DNA from: Prostheceraeus crozeri
Lineage: Eukaryota > Platyhelminthes > Polycladida > Euryleptidae
Reading direction: 5' to 3'
DNA: 64,000 nt
Assembly: GCA_907163375.1 (NCBI GenBank)
Contig: CAJQUW010007910.1
Span: 1-64,000, forward strand
Every line of letters begins with the position of its first letter. The first letter of the stretch is position 1. Of the stretch, positions 1-12,361 are shown piece by piece. The notes under the pieces were generated by a model. That model made no database searches. It had not been told where the DNA came from and was given only the letters and a program-made list of their open reading frames with translations. A program made the position numbers and the translations under genes.

Positions 1-1
1 A

Positions 2-2824
2 CAGGCCTGTGATTACTCCTCAAATTCCTCAGATTCCTCAAATTTGTTAATTACTCCTCAAATCCTCAAAAATTCCTCAAATATAGCTTAACTATGAGCA
101 ATTCCTCAAATACGACACACTACAGACTAAATGTCGGATAATGTATTGTTTTTTGGCGAATGGAGATGATATGTAAACTTCCAAACAAGAAGCTAAGATA
201 TAACCCTGTAACATATACCCTACATTCATGCTGCTAATCATGAATCACTCACGATTTATTACTTTTCTTTTTCTTCTCTCATGATTTATAACTTAATAAT
301 TTTTCTCACACACAGGTAGGATTTTAGATAGCGTAATCCCGCTGTGCTAGCTAGATCTGATATTTTGATTGGAAACAGACCTGTCCTTTTATCATCTGAA
401 TGGGCAGACTGTTAAATGGAATCTTTTCAATATATAACTGATAAACATAATTTTGAAAAGAGCGATTTACTCACCAATTCATTCCACATGAGGAGAGGAG
501 AACCGTTGCTTGTCCTTCTAGTAAGTATTTTTAAATTTCTAGACATTTTAGGATATAATGATTTTCTTTTAGCCATATCATATTTAGCGAATCAAAAATT
601 AACCAGTCGTTAGCTTGTTTTTTTAATTTTGTTACGTTGAATACGATGAATGTCGTTTACGTTTCTTCAAGATACAGGGCTGCAGATGTTCCGGTTCGTC
701 CGGACTTATTTTGCTAAGCAGAGAAGTTGTCCGAAGTTATTGGCTGTCGAACTCACTCATTAAATGCGTTCACGTATTTAATGAGTGAAACACTGCGATC
801 AACCTACAGAAATTGTATGTTTGAACACTGCAATTTTTTACTTCTAACTTCATAATATTGCTTAGAATTCCAACAATAAAATGCACATTCAATTATTTTC
901 ATTAATTATCTTGACCTTTTTCACGACCTTCTTTATAGGTTTCTGCGACTATATGGCTGCTAAATGCATGCTTGCACTTCTTAAAGAACTTAACGATATC
1001 GATGTTCCATATCCATGATATGATAACATATAGGTAGCCAGTGGCGAGGCCTTCGGCGCATCCACAAAAATTATTTACCAACATTTATAAAAATGAAAAG
1101 TGTCATCATTCATTTAAATTCGATAGCTTCTCGTGATAGCTGTGTACAGCTTTCCGTCTCAAAATCAGACGCTCAACCTCAAGAGTGAATAATTTTGCAG
1201 CACGTGCTTGAAGCAAGGTAGGCCAACACATGATATAAAATTGAAAGTACTCACAGAGAAAGAAATAAGAAATACACAAGACATTTTAATGCATCAAAAT
1301 TTCAAACATGTGAGTGGCTGACCGGCCGTGAGAAACACAAGAAACTGTTGGCCTTGCCTTCTTTTTTCTCGAGAAAATGTGGTCTGGACAGAGAGGGGAT
1401 ATAGTGATCTCAGCTCCTTGAGTAAGGTGGTTAAGCAACATGAGCAATCACTTCTTATGTGCACTTTCACTTGACCTTAGCAAATGTCCGGAAAATTGTT
1501 ATTAAAAATTCAGCTTTTATGAAAATTAATGTTGTAACATAAAATTGCTTTGTATAGAAATGGTATTCCAATGCCGAGTGAAGGCCTATGGTCAGGGAGC
1601 ACGCGACGCCACTGTAGGTAGCCCAGCCCACTTGGATTTCAGTGCTCTTATCAACTGAAGCGTTTGTTTCACTCACTCTCTTCCATTTTATTTCCGCTGA
1701 ACATGAACACATCCGACGGGGTAAAGCGGATGGTCCCTAAATTCATTGTCTATCTGCCTCCTGGTCACTAGCGTGCGGGGGTTGGAAGCGTATGAAGCTC
1801 TGCTATCTCATGAGTCCCTTTGCAGCTACATTTTCCAGGGTCTGCCGACCGACATTTATCCTGGATGAATCATTCACTTTTAGATCGTTTTCATAATTTA
1901 CTGAACACAGGTTGGTGTGAAACTAGTGCACACATTGCTTATCGTTGTATGTGAACTTAGATTAATTAAAACATTGAACCACATAGTACTGGGTTGGTGG
2001 ATTTTCAACCTGGATCTACTGCAAGATGAGGACGTCAATATTTCTGCGCAACTTCATGCGAATAGAGGTGATAATCTTTCACTCTTTGCCTGTATGAGAC
2101 CAACAACTCAACTGCAAGCCTGTTCCCAACACTTGTTTTGTGATATGAGAGAATTCATGTTCATTTGAATGTAGATCAGAGCGATATGATCTAGCGCTAA
2201 CAAGTAAACAAAACCCACCAAACTTATGTAGCATAAAGTAATATTAATAAATTAGTGTGTAATGTGGCGCATCCTTCATAATAAATTACTGACTTTTTTT
2301 AAATCACAAGCATTCCGTCAACGATTTTAAGCTTTCTATACTTATGGGTTACTCTCCTCCCAAATTTGTCTAAAGTCCGCAAAAACTAATCGTTGCAAAG
2401 TCCCAGATGCATGTAGTTGAGGATATATCCTACATTCAAAAAATTACAATGTACAAATCTGACAAACATCATTGAATTGGAGACGATAGCGTGAAGCAGA
2501 ACGAGATCAGCAGCTTGATCTGACATCCTCTGTTCGACATATTCTAGGCGGAATGAACTTGAAGTCAATAAATTAAACTCGTAACAACGCGGGAAGTGAT
2601 TATGACCAAGTCAGTATTCCTTTGCAATATACACAACTTCAAAAAGTGTAGTGTGGTCAACCATTGGGTTACCTTCGTTGTGACTTTCATGATTAGAAGT
2701 TTGGCCCAAAATCCGTGCTAAAATTTGCAGTTTTTCTTGCAATTATCATATTGGGCTCCGTTTCCATTCCTCAAATTTTTCACAAAAAATCCTCAATTTT
2801 TTTCATAGGCTAATCACAGGCCTG
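2..2824. mobile_element. Non-autonomous hAT-like DNA transposon, about 2.8 kb
   Basis: The two ends carry a perfect 14 bp inverted repeat, CAGGCCTGTGATTA at 2-15 and its complement at 2811-2824. Short TCCTCAAAT motifs are repeated about six times within the first 120 bases and again near the right end (about 2768-2800), all in the same orientation. No transposase is visible inside; every open frame is short and unlike any protein. CAGG-type termini are common in hAT elements, but the left target duplication lies outside the window, so the superfamily is inferred from the termini only. Confidence 0.6.
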
Positions 2825-5094
2825 CATGTATCTTCTAGTGTCCTTGGTCAGTGTACTGTTATTATGATGTGTCTACATGCCTATTCAAATCCTTGACACC
2901 GTTCTAAAAAACCTTCTGACCTTTTATTATAATAAACCTTCTGATGATTGTTGAAGTGCATTAAACCCCAAAATAAGTTTGCTTTAGTGTCCTTCTTATC
3001 CAATATTTCAAAGAAAATGACTGTATTTTTAGAGAAATGTTATTTGGGCATGTAGTTAGGGAAAATACGCAGAATACCTTGATATGAAATTGTAAGATAT
3101 TGTACATGTAGTATCCGCTATTCGGTTTAGTGCTTAAATTGTTCGAGCTTCCTTCTACTATTTACCCAAGCGAAGAGATCTCGACAACTCCTTTGAGAGT
3201 CTAAAACTGTGATAGCTGTGGTTCTGGTAGGCCTATTTTCGATAGGGGTAGAGGAAGTGAAAGTCGTGAAAAAATGTAGGGGATCTGCTATACAGAATAA
3301 AGCAATTGCCATAAAATTAACTATATGAGATCGCGTTGTAGCAGTGAACATTGTGAAATTGACTCCTACGGCAACTGATCTTGCACCAAATGTTGCTGAC
3401 TCATAAGAACACCACCCTTTCGCATATGTTTGCTAAGAAGGTTGAACGACACCCGAAAGACTAAATAAATCGATCAGCTGCACGTAGTCATCATGGTTTT
3501 TCCAAATGTTCTGATATCGACTGAAGCAAGTAAACTAAGAGTTTGTAAACTGAGTGTACTGGTCTCAGGGTGTGAGAAACTTCAGGTATCTGAGAGTTAA
3601 TGATTTTACACTTATTTATGCACGTCGGCCACCTGATTATGCTGTTCACGATGAATATTGCAACTGCTGTTTTCTGAACTGATAACCAATTTCATTCTTT
3701 TCATTTCCCTTATTTCGTTTTCCAGCTTCCTTGCTTGGTGCAATGTCCTGTCGTTCCATGCTCCTAGCATCTTTTGTTTAATTATCTGCAGAGGTGCTCG
3801 ATAACGATCGAAGGAGTCTCGTGCCAGCAACTCCGAAATGCCGAGCGCGGGTCTGGAAATATCGGCAGTCCCGTTCACGCCATTATTTTGAATTTCAGTA
3901 TTATTCAACATAGCATCATTGATTTTCTTGCAATAAATAAGGCAGTGGTTTGCCTCGCAGTGCTATCTAACCCGCGTTGATGTCGACAGTCATAGTTTCA
4001 AGAACATGGCTGCTCGACTTGATGTAATGTGTCCTCAGAAAGACATTTCTTTCCCGCCGCATTTCATCTGCTGACTCTTGTTGCCGAGCCGGCAATTTCA
4101 GATAGTCAAGTTTAATTAGGCGACCTGAACTCGCCCTCTCATTTCAAAAACAACAGATATTGCATGCCATTTTACGATGGTAATTATGGGAAATACGACT
4201 CCATTCTCAATTGTATTGACATTCTTCGCCCACGACGCCAACATATTGCCTGATTGGCATCTAAATTAGGAGTCAGGACCATGTCTACCAGCGGTGCGTA
4301 TTCCGCTGTCATCGGCTACACCTGGGGTAAGGTACCACCTCTCCTAACAAAGGGGTGCAATTTAACCTCATGCCGAGGAGGAGTCTATACTTATACAATT
4401 GCTAAATAATTTATCTTGCACTGTAATTATCCGGCTTAAATTGTTAAAATCTTAATTCCAAAACAACGATACATTCCTTTGAAAGCTCAACAGAAGAGCA
4501 TTTTTCAAGTGCGACCTCAAGTAATGATTTGATGTTCAATTAAATAGGAGAGATATATATCTACCTGGTCCATGTACATGTAGACTTGCATCATAACTTG
4601 ATTGCAAGTATCATGATGGACGTCTGTTGACATGCACGTTCATATAAATTGGAGTAAATAACTACCTACCCTATTGAAAAAAACAAAAATGAACAAAGCA
4701 CCTTTTATCAAACATTTGAACCCATTGTTATGGAAGCAGCAACTAAACACAACATCAACTGACACTTGTCCAGTAGATAGGCCTACAACTGATCGTGACA
4801 TGCATTCTATCCATTTTCAAGTACAAGCTTAGATTGATTTTGATTTAAGTATAAATTTTATCAGCTAAATTATATCCTTGTTCTAATTCAATGTCATCAA
4901 TTTTCAGGTCACGTGAAGCCGGGATTTTCAATAATCGAGTCTCGATTTAATGGATTTCACCTTCTGTATTTGGATATTGGAATATTGTTTGAGAACCAGA
5001 TGATATCGTGATGAAGCAGTGAACCAATCGAAAACAGTCAATTGATAGTGCTATCCACCATTTAAGCGACCATAGAATCCGATATTTTCGCATC
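2825..5094. other. Intergenic stretch upstream of the transporter gene
   Basis: No coding gene is supported here apart from the LINE scrap at 3678-3770. A pyrimidine-AG that could serve as a splice acceptor lies at about 4900-4908 and could belong to a spliced 5' leader of the downstream transporter gene. I see no promoter motif worth naming. Confidence 0.4.
3678..3770 (-). pseudogene. LINE endonuclease N-terminal fragment
   Basis: On the minus strand about 31 residues read MLGAWNDRTLHQARKLENEI followed by REMKRMKLVIS. This matches the opening strand of the apurinic endonuclease domain of RTE-like LINEs, often annotated as craniofacial development protein 2-like, whose usual form is GTWNVRTL..AGKLENV..EM+RL+IDILG. 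The frame continues on both sides, but I recognise no endonuclease sequence beyond this core and no reverse transcriptase nearby. It is a short dead remnant. Confidence 0.6.
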
Positions 5095-6513
5095 ATGCTA
5101 AACAAGGTTGTCGTGTATGTTGATGAACTGTCAGCATGGAAGGCTCCTATTGCTGGATTTATCGTTCAGTTCATTCTGATGGGCTACACTCGATCAATTT
5201 CATTATTGCTACTTGGGATTGGAGAAGATTTTGATATCCCAAAGCCAATTTTAATAACAACAGCTATTGTTTCAATGGCACTTGAAAAATTAATGGCACC
5301 AGCAGCTGAGCGCATTGCTCATTACTGTGGTGCTAAAGCATGTCTATTAGTTTCTATGCTAATCGCAATCACGTCAATTATCACGAGCTTTTGTTTACCA
5401 ATGACTGAAGTAGTGATAGTTTGCTTCTTGGGAGTCGGAACTGGATTTGCTGGTGCTTTATCTCCAGTACCTGTTTACAATGCAGTTGCACAATCTCTTA
5501 GGAAACGACGTGGAATGGGATTCTCTTTAACTAAGTCTGGTGTAAGCCTCGGAGCAATGGTGTTCCCTCCTCTTGTTGTGCTATTGATGAATGAATATGG
5601 AGCTCGTGGAGCACTTCTGGTTGTTGCAGGCATCAAATGTCATTGCTTGATAGCCATTGTCCTTCTACCATCTGTAGTCATCGATAGGAAAACTGGGAAG
5701 ATTCTATCCGATGATTCTCAGTGCTCATGTTTGTGTTTAGAATATTGTCGTGAGCGCAAAATGGATAAGACTGATCATGAGATGGACGCAACGACTGAAA
5801 AGCTAAATCCAAAATCGAAGATGATTAAACGGACATCGAAAGGTCAAATTCAGGCTGAGAAGAAACCAATTGTGACTAGACTTCCTTTGGTTATACACTT
5901 CTGTATTGTCGTCATGTTTAGTATGACTAGCTTTTCACAATTAGTCAATGTCTTTCCTATGTTCGCAAACGAGCTCGGTTTACCGAAATATACCATAGCT
6001 GCTTGTTTGTCGCTTCAGGGATGTGTAGATCTCGGATTTCGATTTATAATTGGCTTTATTTGTGACAAACTGCACAATCGTGGGCGACTGCTGGTAATGT
6101 CTCTTTTGTTTTTGACAACAGGATCTGTTACATTGTTGCTAGGACTGCTGCATGCTGATATCCCGCTAATATTTATATATAATATTATCTTCGGAATTGG
6201 TGTGGCGCAAATAGCCGTTGGATGGATTCCAATAATGGTTGGATTTACAGACATAACGCTATTAGCACGTTTCATGTCATTGACGTTGACAATGGTTGGC
6301 GTTTTGTCACTATCATTTATTCCCTTTATCAACAAAATACTAAGCGAGTTAAATACTTATCGTCCGATAATAATTATTTATGGGAGTTTGGTAATTGCCT
6401 GTGCATTCAATGTCTTCATAAGTGCCTCAATCTTTGAAAGGTGCATGCGGATCAGCTCGATACATGAATCTTTTGATGATGGTATGGTAAGCCAACAAGA
6501 TGAAGAAATTTGA
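5095..6513 (+). CDS. Monocarboxylate-transporter-like MFS protein (SLC16-type)
   Basis: A single uninterrupted frame of 472 codons encodes a 12-helix membrane protein. Six hydrophobic helices (about residues 15-190) are followed by a charged cytoplasmic loop rich in K, R, D and E (about 190-262) and six more helices (about 263-455), the usual plan of SLC16 carriers that move monocarboxylates with protons across the plasma membrane. The loop before helix 5 reads RKRRGMGFSLTKSGVSLG, matching the SLC16 motif (K/R)RxxGxxxxxxGxxxG. The first-helix motif, normally DGGWGW, is degenerate (DELSAWK). The length is normal for the family. The start at 5095 is the first ATG after an in-frame TGA near 5020. 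The gene lacks introns in its coding part, unlike most animal SLC16 genes, so a retrocopy or a lineage with intronless carriers is possible. The substrate cannot be told from sequence. Confidence 0.85.
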   Translation: MLNKVVVYVDELSAWKAPIAGFIVQFILMGYTRSISLLLLGIGEDFDIPKPILITTAIVSMALEKLMAPAAERIAHYCGAKACLLVSMLIAITSIITSFCLPMTEVVIVCFLGVGTGFAGALSPVPVYNAVAQSLRKRRGMGFSLTKSGVSLGAMVFPPLVVLLMNEYGARGALLVVAGIKCHCLIAIVLLPSVVIDRKTGKILSDDSQCSCLCLEYCRERKMDKTDHEMDATTEKLNPKSKMIKRTSKGQIQAEKKPIVTRLPLVIHFCIVVMFSMTSFSQLVNVFPMFANELGLPKYTIAACLSLQGCVDLGFRFIIGFICDKLHNRGRLLVMSLLFLTTGSVTLLLGLLHADIPLIFIYNIIFGIGVAQIAVGWIPIMVGFTDITLLARFMSLTLTMVGVLSLSFIPFINKILSELNTYRPIIIIYGSLVIACAFNVFISASIFERCMRISSIHESFDDGMVSQQDEEI

Positions 6514-7196
6514 ATTCATTTTTTGAATCTCTGATGACAAGTAAAGAATCTCAGATAGTTATATTATTACCAAAACTATTTTCAGCTTTATTTTTTATGA
6601 GATTACTTACTTCCCTTTTTACACAGTTTTGTCTCCGACTTTGAAGCTCAATGTTTTCCGCTGGATGTGTACTTCTGTTTTCAAGGAATAGTTTCAAACG
6701 TGAAGTTTTTGAAAATACAGTTGTATTTCTGCATGACCATGACTTTTAATCAGGAGTCCTCGTCCGATCAAAGGTAAACTGATTATTCAGTTCGAGAATT
6801 GAATGTAATTAACCATGTAGGTGTAATATGGCCCACCACTTAAAAAATCTCCTCTAGGCGCTGGCGTTCTGCTTTTCACCGAGTTCAATTGCTTCTAAAA
6901 GTACAGCTACAATGTTTGTAATACTGTCCTAGTTCCAATTCTATAACGTCGCATTTTATGTTGCCATACTTTCGGCTTTAAATTTCTTGTGGTTCTTGGC
7001 CTTATTTAGAAATGTGTACCCATATTCAATTATGATCGTATTATGCTTAAGTCTATTAAATCACATTTTAAAATGTTGTCATTAACCCTTATTAGGCCAA
7101 GCGTATACAAATTGTCAACATTCGTATTTCAAAGTTCGGTACAGGTAGCATTAACCCTTAACAGGCCGACGTCAAAAAAGCAACCTTAAAAGGCCA
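6514..7196. other. 3' flank of the transporter gene, no gene seen
   Basis: No AATAAA is obvious close to the stop codon. Two TTAACCCTTA..AGGCC segments about 70 bases apart (from about 7083 and 7153, same orientation) look like piggyBac-type termini, but no partner end was found. Confidence 0.35.
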
Positions 7197-7530
7197 CCCA
7201 AGCAACACATACGTTGGTACTACGTTGGACCTTCATTGGCCATTTACAATGGTCAAAAGTTGGAAGTGATACACGGGCCTACATTGGTTCTATGAAGGCA
7301 ATCCAACCTAGAACCGGTCTTGAACCAGCGTAATCCAACATATTTTCGTGCGATGGCCATCCAAGCGCCGCTCTAGCCATCCTTATGCCAACAAACGGCA
7401 ATTTAATCCCACTTTATTGCCTCTTTAAGCCAACGTAACCTTTAGCTGCCGCCGATAGCTTATATTGGTCAACCTAATCCCACCGTAGCCTCCCATTAGC
7501 AAACATTGGTCGACTTGATGTACGATCAAA
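7197..7530. repeat. Transposon terminus fragment with ACGTTGG/CCAAC repeats
   Basis: The stretch starts CCCAAGCAACACATACGTTG and then holds many spaced copies of ACGTTGG, CATTGG and their complements (CCAAC, GCCAACG). A CCC start followed by short repeated subterminal motifs resembles the ends of the GACGTC element at 13439. A matching right end was not found, so this is probably a one-ended remnant. Confidence 0.4.
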
Positions 7531-7801
7531 CGCGGTTTTCACTTTTCGCACTCGATCGAGCACAAATTAGCGTGATTGTCAATACATCGCTCTTGATCGA
7601 GAGCGAAGAAGCGTGATTACATTTAATTTCGAACTCGATTGAGGGCGTAGTTCTAATATTGCGGCGATATCAGACTCTTTCTATTCTTACATTGTTACTC
7701 TTTGATGTGTCCGGCTAGATTCAACTGCTGCATGAGTATGAAAACATATGAACAGTTATTTCATTTATGAAAAATGCTGTCTTTATCTGTTAATTGAGTT
7801 A

Positions 7802-7971
7802 TCGAGAATGAGCACGACTTTGACACGTGCGAAGCATTTCAACAATCGTAAATTCAAAAAATTTGTAATATTTAGTATTCATGTAGTATTGCTTCATAAG
7901 TATTTCCAAGATTTTTTAAACATATGATTGTACATGATGTTTCGTCCATACGTCAAAGTCGTGCTGCTCGA
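7802..7971. repeat. Short foldback (inverted repeat)
   Basis: Arms at 7802-7828 and 7950-7971 share AGCACGACTTTGAC in opposite orientation, with about 120 bases between them. It lies just left of the 20 kb block boundary. It could be a MITE remnant; no target duplication was identified. Confidence 0.4.
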
Positions 7972-8104
7972 AAACTCCATGAATAGACAAGAACAGCATT
8001 TCCGGAAACAATCTGTTCATGCATTTTCCCTATCAAGTAGAAGCTGAATTAACCGTGCGAATATATACCGATGAGCAAATGCAAGAATAAAACAACACTA
8101 TGCG

Positions 8105-8285
8105 TCAATTCTTACTTAATCTTTGAATATCTTTCAAAGATTCTGTCAGAATCTTTGTAAGATCGTGGAAGATACAGCAAGATCTGATCAGAATCTGACA
8201 GAAAATGTAGGATCTTTGTAAGATTCTGCCAGATTCTTATGCTTAAATGGGATTCTGACAGAATCTTAGAATCTTTAGATTTTTC
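8105..8285. repeat. AGATTCTG-type subterminal repeat array (copy 1)
   Basis: About twelve copies of AGATTCTG, AGAATCTT and CAAAGATT alternate in both orientations just inside the block's left edge. Dense short repeats near an end are typical of CACTA elements. The array lies beyond the 3' end of the accessory gene and is read as the 3' end of the CACTA-like transposon. No matching array was found to the right of the transposase gene, so the other terminus is missing or unrecognised. Confidence 0.5.
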
Positions 8286-8513
8286 GCTCTCAATTGATTA
8301 TCGCTCATCCTTGAGCATTTTAATGTTGGCCTAATTAAGCTACATGTCCCGTAATATGAGATAACCAGTATATCCGTTGAACAACCGAGACAATTACTCC
8401 ATAACGACTGATTCGAAGAAAAAATGGACAAACTTTTTTGAAGTGCTTGTTTTATTCCAGTTTAAAAAGAAGGCAAAAGAGTGTAAAGTTAAAAAGTTCA
8501 AAAACACTATCAG

Positions 8514-11436
8514 TTAGCAAAACTTTCCAATCTTCCAAGACCATTTCTCCAAATCACGAATTCTTTGGTTTATGGAACGTCTGATAACGTCCCTATCATA
8601 TTCTCCGAACATGTTGTCCACATGATCTGAAATTAAAAAGAATATTCTTTTGAGCCGCTGATCTGCAATCATTTCATGTTTTCTTAGTGCATCTTCAATG
8701 ATAATGACGGCCTGCGAATTCCCTTTCAATGCTAAATTTGTTCAATCATTGAATAACGAAGTTTTTATCAGTCAGAATAATAATCAAAATCTTGAATAAA
8801 TCTCAGTCATATCCAGCTTTAATGCGAGTCGGTTAATAATTAAATAGATCATTGAATACTAAGAAGACTACCAAACATTTAAAGAAAATCTGCATTTCAC
8901 TGTGACTTAGCTTTTTCTGCTGCGCAACATGCAAGTGACATAAAGGGAGGGTGGGGCAAATTGAGCATGTTTTTGAACTTTTCTCAACGGTTTTAATATT
9001 CTAAATCAAATGGGCCACAATAAAACTCGGATGAGAAGTTTAGAGCATGCTAAGTTATAATCTGAGCTGTTTCTCTGATATTTCATCTCCTCACAATTTT
9101 AATTTTAAAATGTTTACCAAAGTGGCTCAATGTGCACCATTTGTGGGGCACATTGAATTACCTTTATTCATTACTCTACTGTTCAACTTTACTAGATTTT
9201 ATGTGTCAGATCTATAGCTTCAGTTCATGAATAATCGAAATCAAATAACAAATTCACAGCTTGAGATTTTTATTGGCAAAAATGATAGCATATGTTTGAT
9301 ATGAAAAATACATGTTAGTTTCTGACAGTAAAATGTTCATGGACTTTCAGAATTCTAAGATTAGTAACATTATTTATGATAGAAGAGCATTCGTAAGAGC
9401 ATTAATGCTATGACTCACAAAATTATATTCATCATTGTAATCAATAAGAGCATGATTGTGGATTTTGCGCATTATATGTAGACATGACACGCGTAGGCCT
9501 AAGAAAAAAAGCTGAGAAATCACCAAACACCAAAACTAGAAGCATTAACAATTCAATTTTTTTGACCAGCAAATGAGGCTCTAATGTTCAAAGCCGAATC
9601 ATTTTGATTGAGATCAATGTGCAATATTGAGATATACGCCGGCTATTCGCAATGGTTATGAATTGCCTACGCTATATTTTGACGATTAGTAACACTCAGA
9701 TTTAATATATTTTACAACTGTACTTACGTTTTAGCTGACTGACGATCTCTGATGGAATCAATCGAGACTCATCAGTTTTTTTCTGCGGCTCCATAATTTT
9801 CCCGCGCACGTCCTTCATCAATATATTCAAAATTTTCCAGGCCATCTGCCGTTCATCTGCAGCATACAGCTTCGCAATATCCACATCCTCATTATTATAG
9901 TTTTTGATGATCTGAAATTCAGTTATTTTGTCAAAATACTTGTACAGTAGCATATTTTCACAAATTGATGAAAATCTAAGCACAGTGTCATGCATGCTCT
10001 AATTTATCAGAAAAAATATGCTTCCCTGTTTGATCCTCTATTTTTCTCGCCTTCGAAATCATAGAATAATGACAATGGAATATCATCAACTTAAAAAACA
10101 GATATCGTTTCGACCAGTGCTGATGGGAAGTCATGATCTATAGACGACCAGACGAGAGGACTCCCTTTTGATTAAGGTCCGATACAAATTATCCGGCGCC
10201 AAAATTCAGAAAAATTCAAAGATGAACACACCCATGCAATTGCAGAAAAACAGCAAGAAACATAATGATGGCGATCAAAAGTATAGTCATGCTCATGCAG
10301 GGCGAAAATTGAACTTACGTATGACTTGTGCTTAACCTTGGTCGGTTTGTTTTTTTCCTCCATCAAAGTTAGCATTTTCACTGCAATCAATGTACACATG
10401 CGTGCAAGTAACTTTTCAAAACACAAAGAACTTAGTTATTTTGGAAGTTTCCCTGTCGGTCTTAATAAGTAAGGTAGGTTTACAGTAATGCTACCATACT
10501 TTTCCGGAAGATAGCAGTAGCTAGTAAGCTTTTGGCTCTCAATGTTAGTTAATAATATCTATCATGCAATGAAAATGTCGGCTGCATATGTTGTTCATCA
10601 AGCTGAGCGTTTCAAATATACGTTTGACAACAATTATACCACTGATTTGATTTTTTTGTGATTCCATCGACATTGAAGAAATAAAACCAGCATTGAAACC
10701 AAGCATTTGAGAATGGCAGAACTTACGATTCGTTTCCTTGATAATCCTCAGTTCTGATCAGATAGATTTATTGATCTCGACCAATTGCATCAATAAAGGA
10801 GATCTTTTAATTTTCGTCGCATTGGTTGTGGGTTGGGAAGGCAAAGATGCTGTGTCGCAGCAGACTTCCTGCAGCGGTGATCTTGCACAAGTCGTAGCAC
10901 CGTCTGTCTCATCTGGCCATCTCAAAGAGGGAGATACGGGCGTCTGACGTGGTGTCCTTAGTAGAGAAGACGTGCGGACAACCTCTATGTTCCGAATCTG
11001 TTCTTGTTTCTTTGACTGCAAAATAGTTTTAATGAATTTTACGTTTGAGAAACGCTTCTGATATAACAAAGCAAAATTGATGATGTATGAAAAAAAGTGC
11101 TGACGTTGATAAATAAGTAAACAATCACAACTAAGACCTTGCGGTTATGCGGCTTAAAATACCATTGAGTTCTTAATAAACTATGAATGGACGCGGTTTG
11201 GTGAATGATCTCACTTACTTTACCAATAGGTGCATTTTCCGGCTCTTTCAGCGCGTCCACCAGGCTGTCTGTCGACACTCCTTCATCTATCACGTCTTCG
11301 AGCCTATTGGAAAGTTCGACCATCTCATCTATGTGCCCTCGACCGATAACCATGGCAGATCATTTTTCTCCACTACTCTTTAGTGTGACACAATCCCTCT
11401 GAAAGCAGAAAATAGCGAAAGAATGAATTACCGGAA

Positions 11437-11470
<34 letters not shown>

Positions 11471-11684
11471 ACACACACACATATGCTCACAGACTCACAC
11501 TCACCTCATTCAATGCGAGTCTGTCTTCCACTGGCATGTCAATGAAGCTACTGCCAATATAAATTGGCTCACTGTAAGTCTTTGTTTTCAAATAGTAAAA
11601 AAGGAAATAGTCTGCTTGACCAGGAAGACCAGGGAATGATTGGGGCTTTTGCTTCCTCGGACGTTTTGCTGGGGGCGTCGACAT
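8514..11684 (-). pseudogene. Six-exon accessory gene of the CACTA-like element (copy 1)
   Basis: Six minus-strand exons fit together in phase: 11684-11505, 11398-11219, 11015-10727, 10380-10319, 9911-9728 and 8626-8514 (stop TAA). Donors are GTGAGT or GTAAGT and acceptors end in CAG. Total coding length is 1008 bases, 335 residues, beginning MSTPPAKRPRKQKPQ. Two in-frame TGA codons (one in exon 2 just before SAMVIGRG, one near the end of exon 3 before SELRIIKE) interrupt it; arginine CGA fits both places, so CpG decay is likely. The last two exons, with AWKILNILMKDVRGK, IPSEIVSQLK and RRSINQRIRDLEKW, loosely resemble the end of a BEN domain, a DNA- or chromatin-binding fold, but this is weak. 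I do not recognise the protein. It lies downstream of, and on the same strand as, the transposase gene, so a helper role in transposition is inferred. Intron 5 (about 1.1 kb) has no other gene. Confidence 0.6.
11440..11482. repeat. (CT)n(CA)n microsatellite (copy 1)
   Basis: A CT run followed by a short CA run sits in intron 1 of the accessory gene. It is 4 bases longer than in copy 2, one of the few differences between the two blocks. Confidence 0.9.
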
Positions 11685-12361
11685 TCTGAAAAATTCATTT
11701 GAATTAGATAATTTAAAAATGAACCTGACATAGGGACTAAGGCACATTCCAACAGAAAGTTGGAAAGAGTAGTATAGGTCAGTATATAGCAAAAAATACA
11801 AAGATGTGCGGTAATGCAGATAGCTTGTGGAAATTACAAAATCTATTCTACCATGAGATTCGTTTGTTAATACCAATGACAAACTTCCTTTAAGTTTCAA
11901 AATCGGAACTTGACCCTTTCCATAATCTCAGAGACTTGAGGATGTTCAGTGGATCAATTTTATGAATTCTCATTTTACTTGCACATATTGTTGTCAAAAC
12001 ATCAGGAAAGTCAAGCAAAATAATAGTATACACGTAGGTTAGAAAAAGCGATTTATGATGATGATTGCTAAAGTTGATCAATTGTGAATAACTGCGGATA
12101 TATTGTCAAAAAACTAAAGTGAAAACTTGTCCAACTTCTGAGGCGTCGAATCATCAAAACAAGGATAACTTTCATCTTCAGAAATTAGATTGCAATTAAT
12201 TAATTCAAGCGTCTTCTATTGAACAACGCTTTCTATGACTTAACAATTACTTACAGATACCCTTTAGGACCTTTTCAAAATATAAGCAGTAAACCATGCC
12301 AATAAAACATACTGAAAGAAAAACACTGCTTGTGCGAATGGTGGTACCCACGTGACATTTA

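Noticed and set aside
4281-4336. ATG in good context (MSTSGAYSAVIGYTW) followed by a GTAAGG donor, as a first exon of the transporter gene
   Set aside because: No acceptor upstream of 5095 gave a matching phase into the transporter frame.
10758-11363. In-frame TGA codons considered as selenocysteine or an altered code
   Set aside because: The host-like gene at 5095 uses TGA as stop at 6511-6513, no selenocysteine-type hairpin was noticed, and CpG decay explains both sites.
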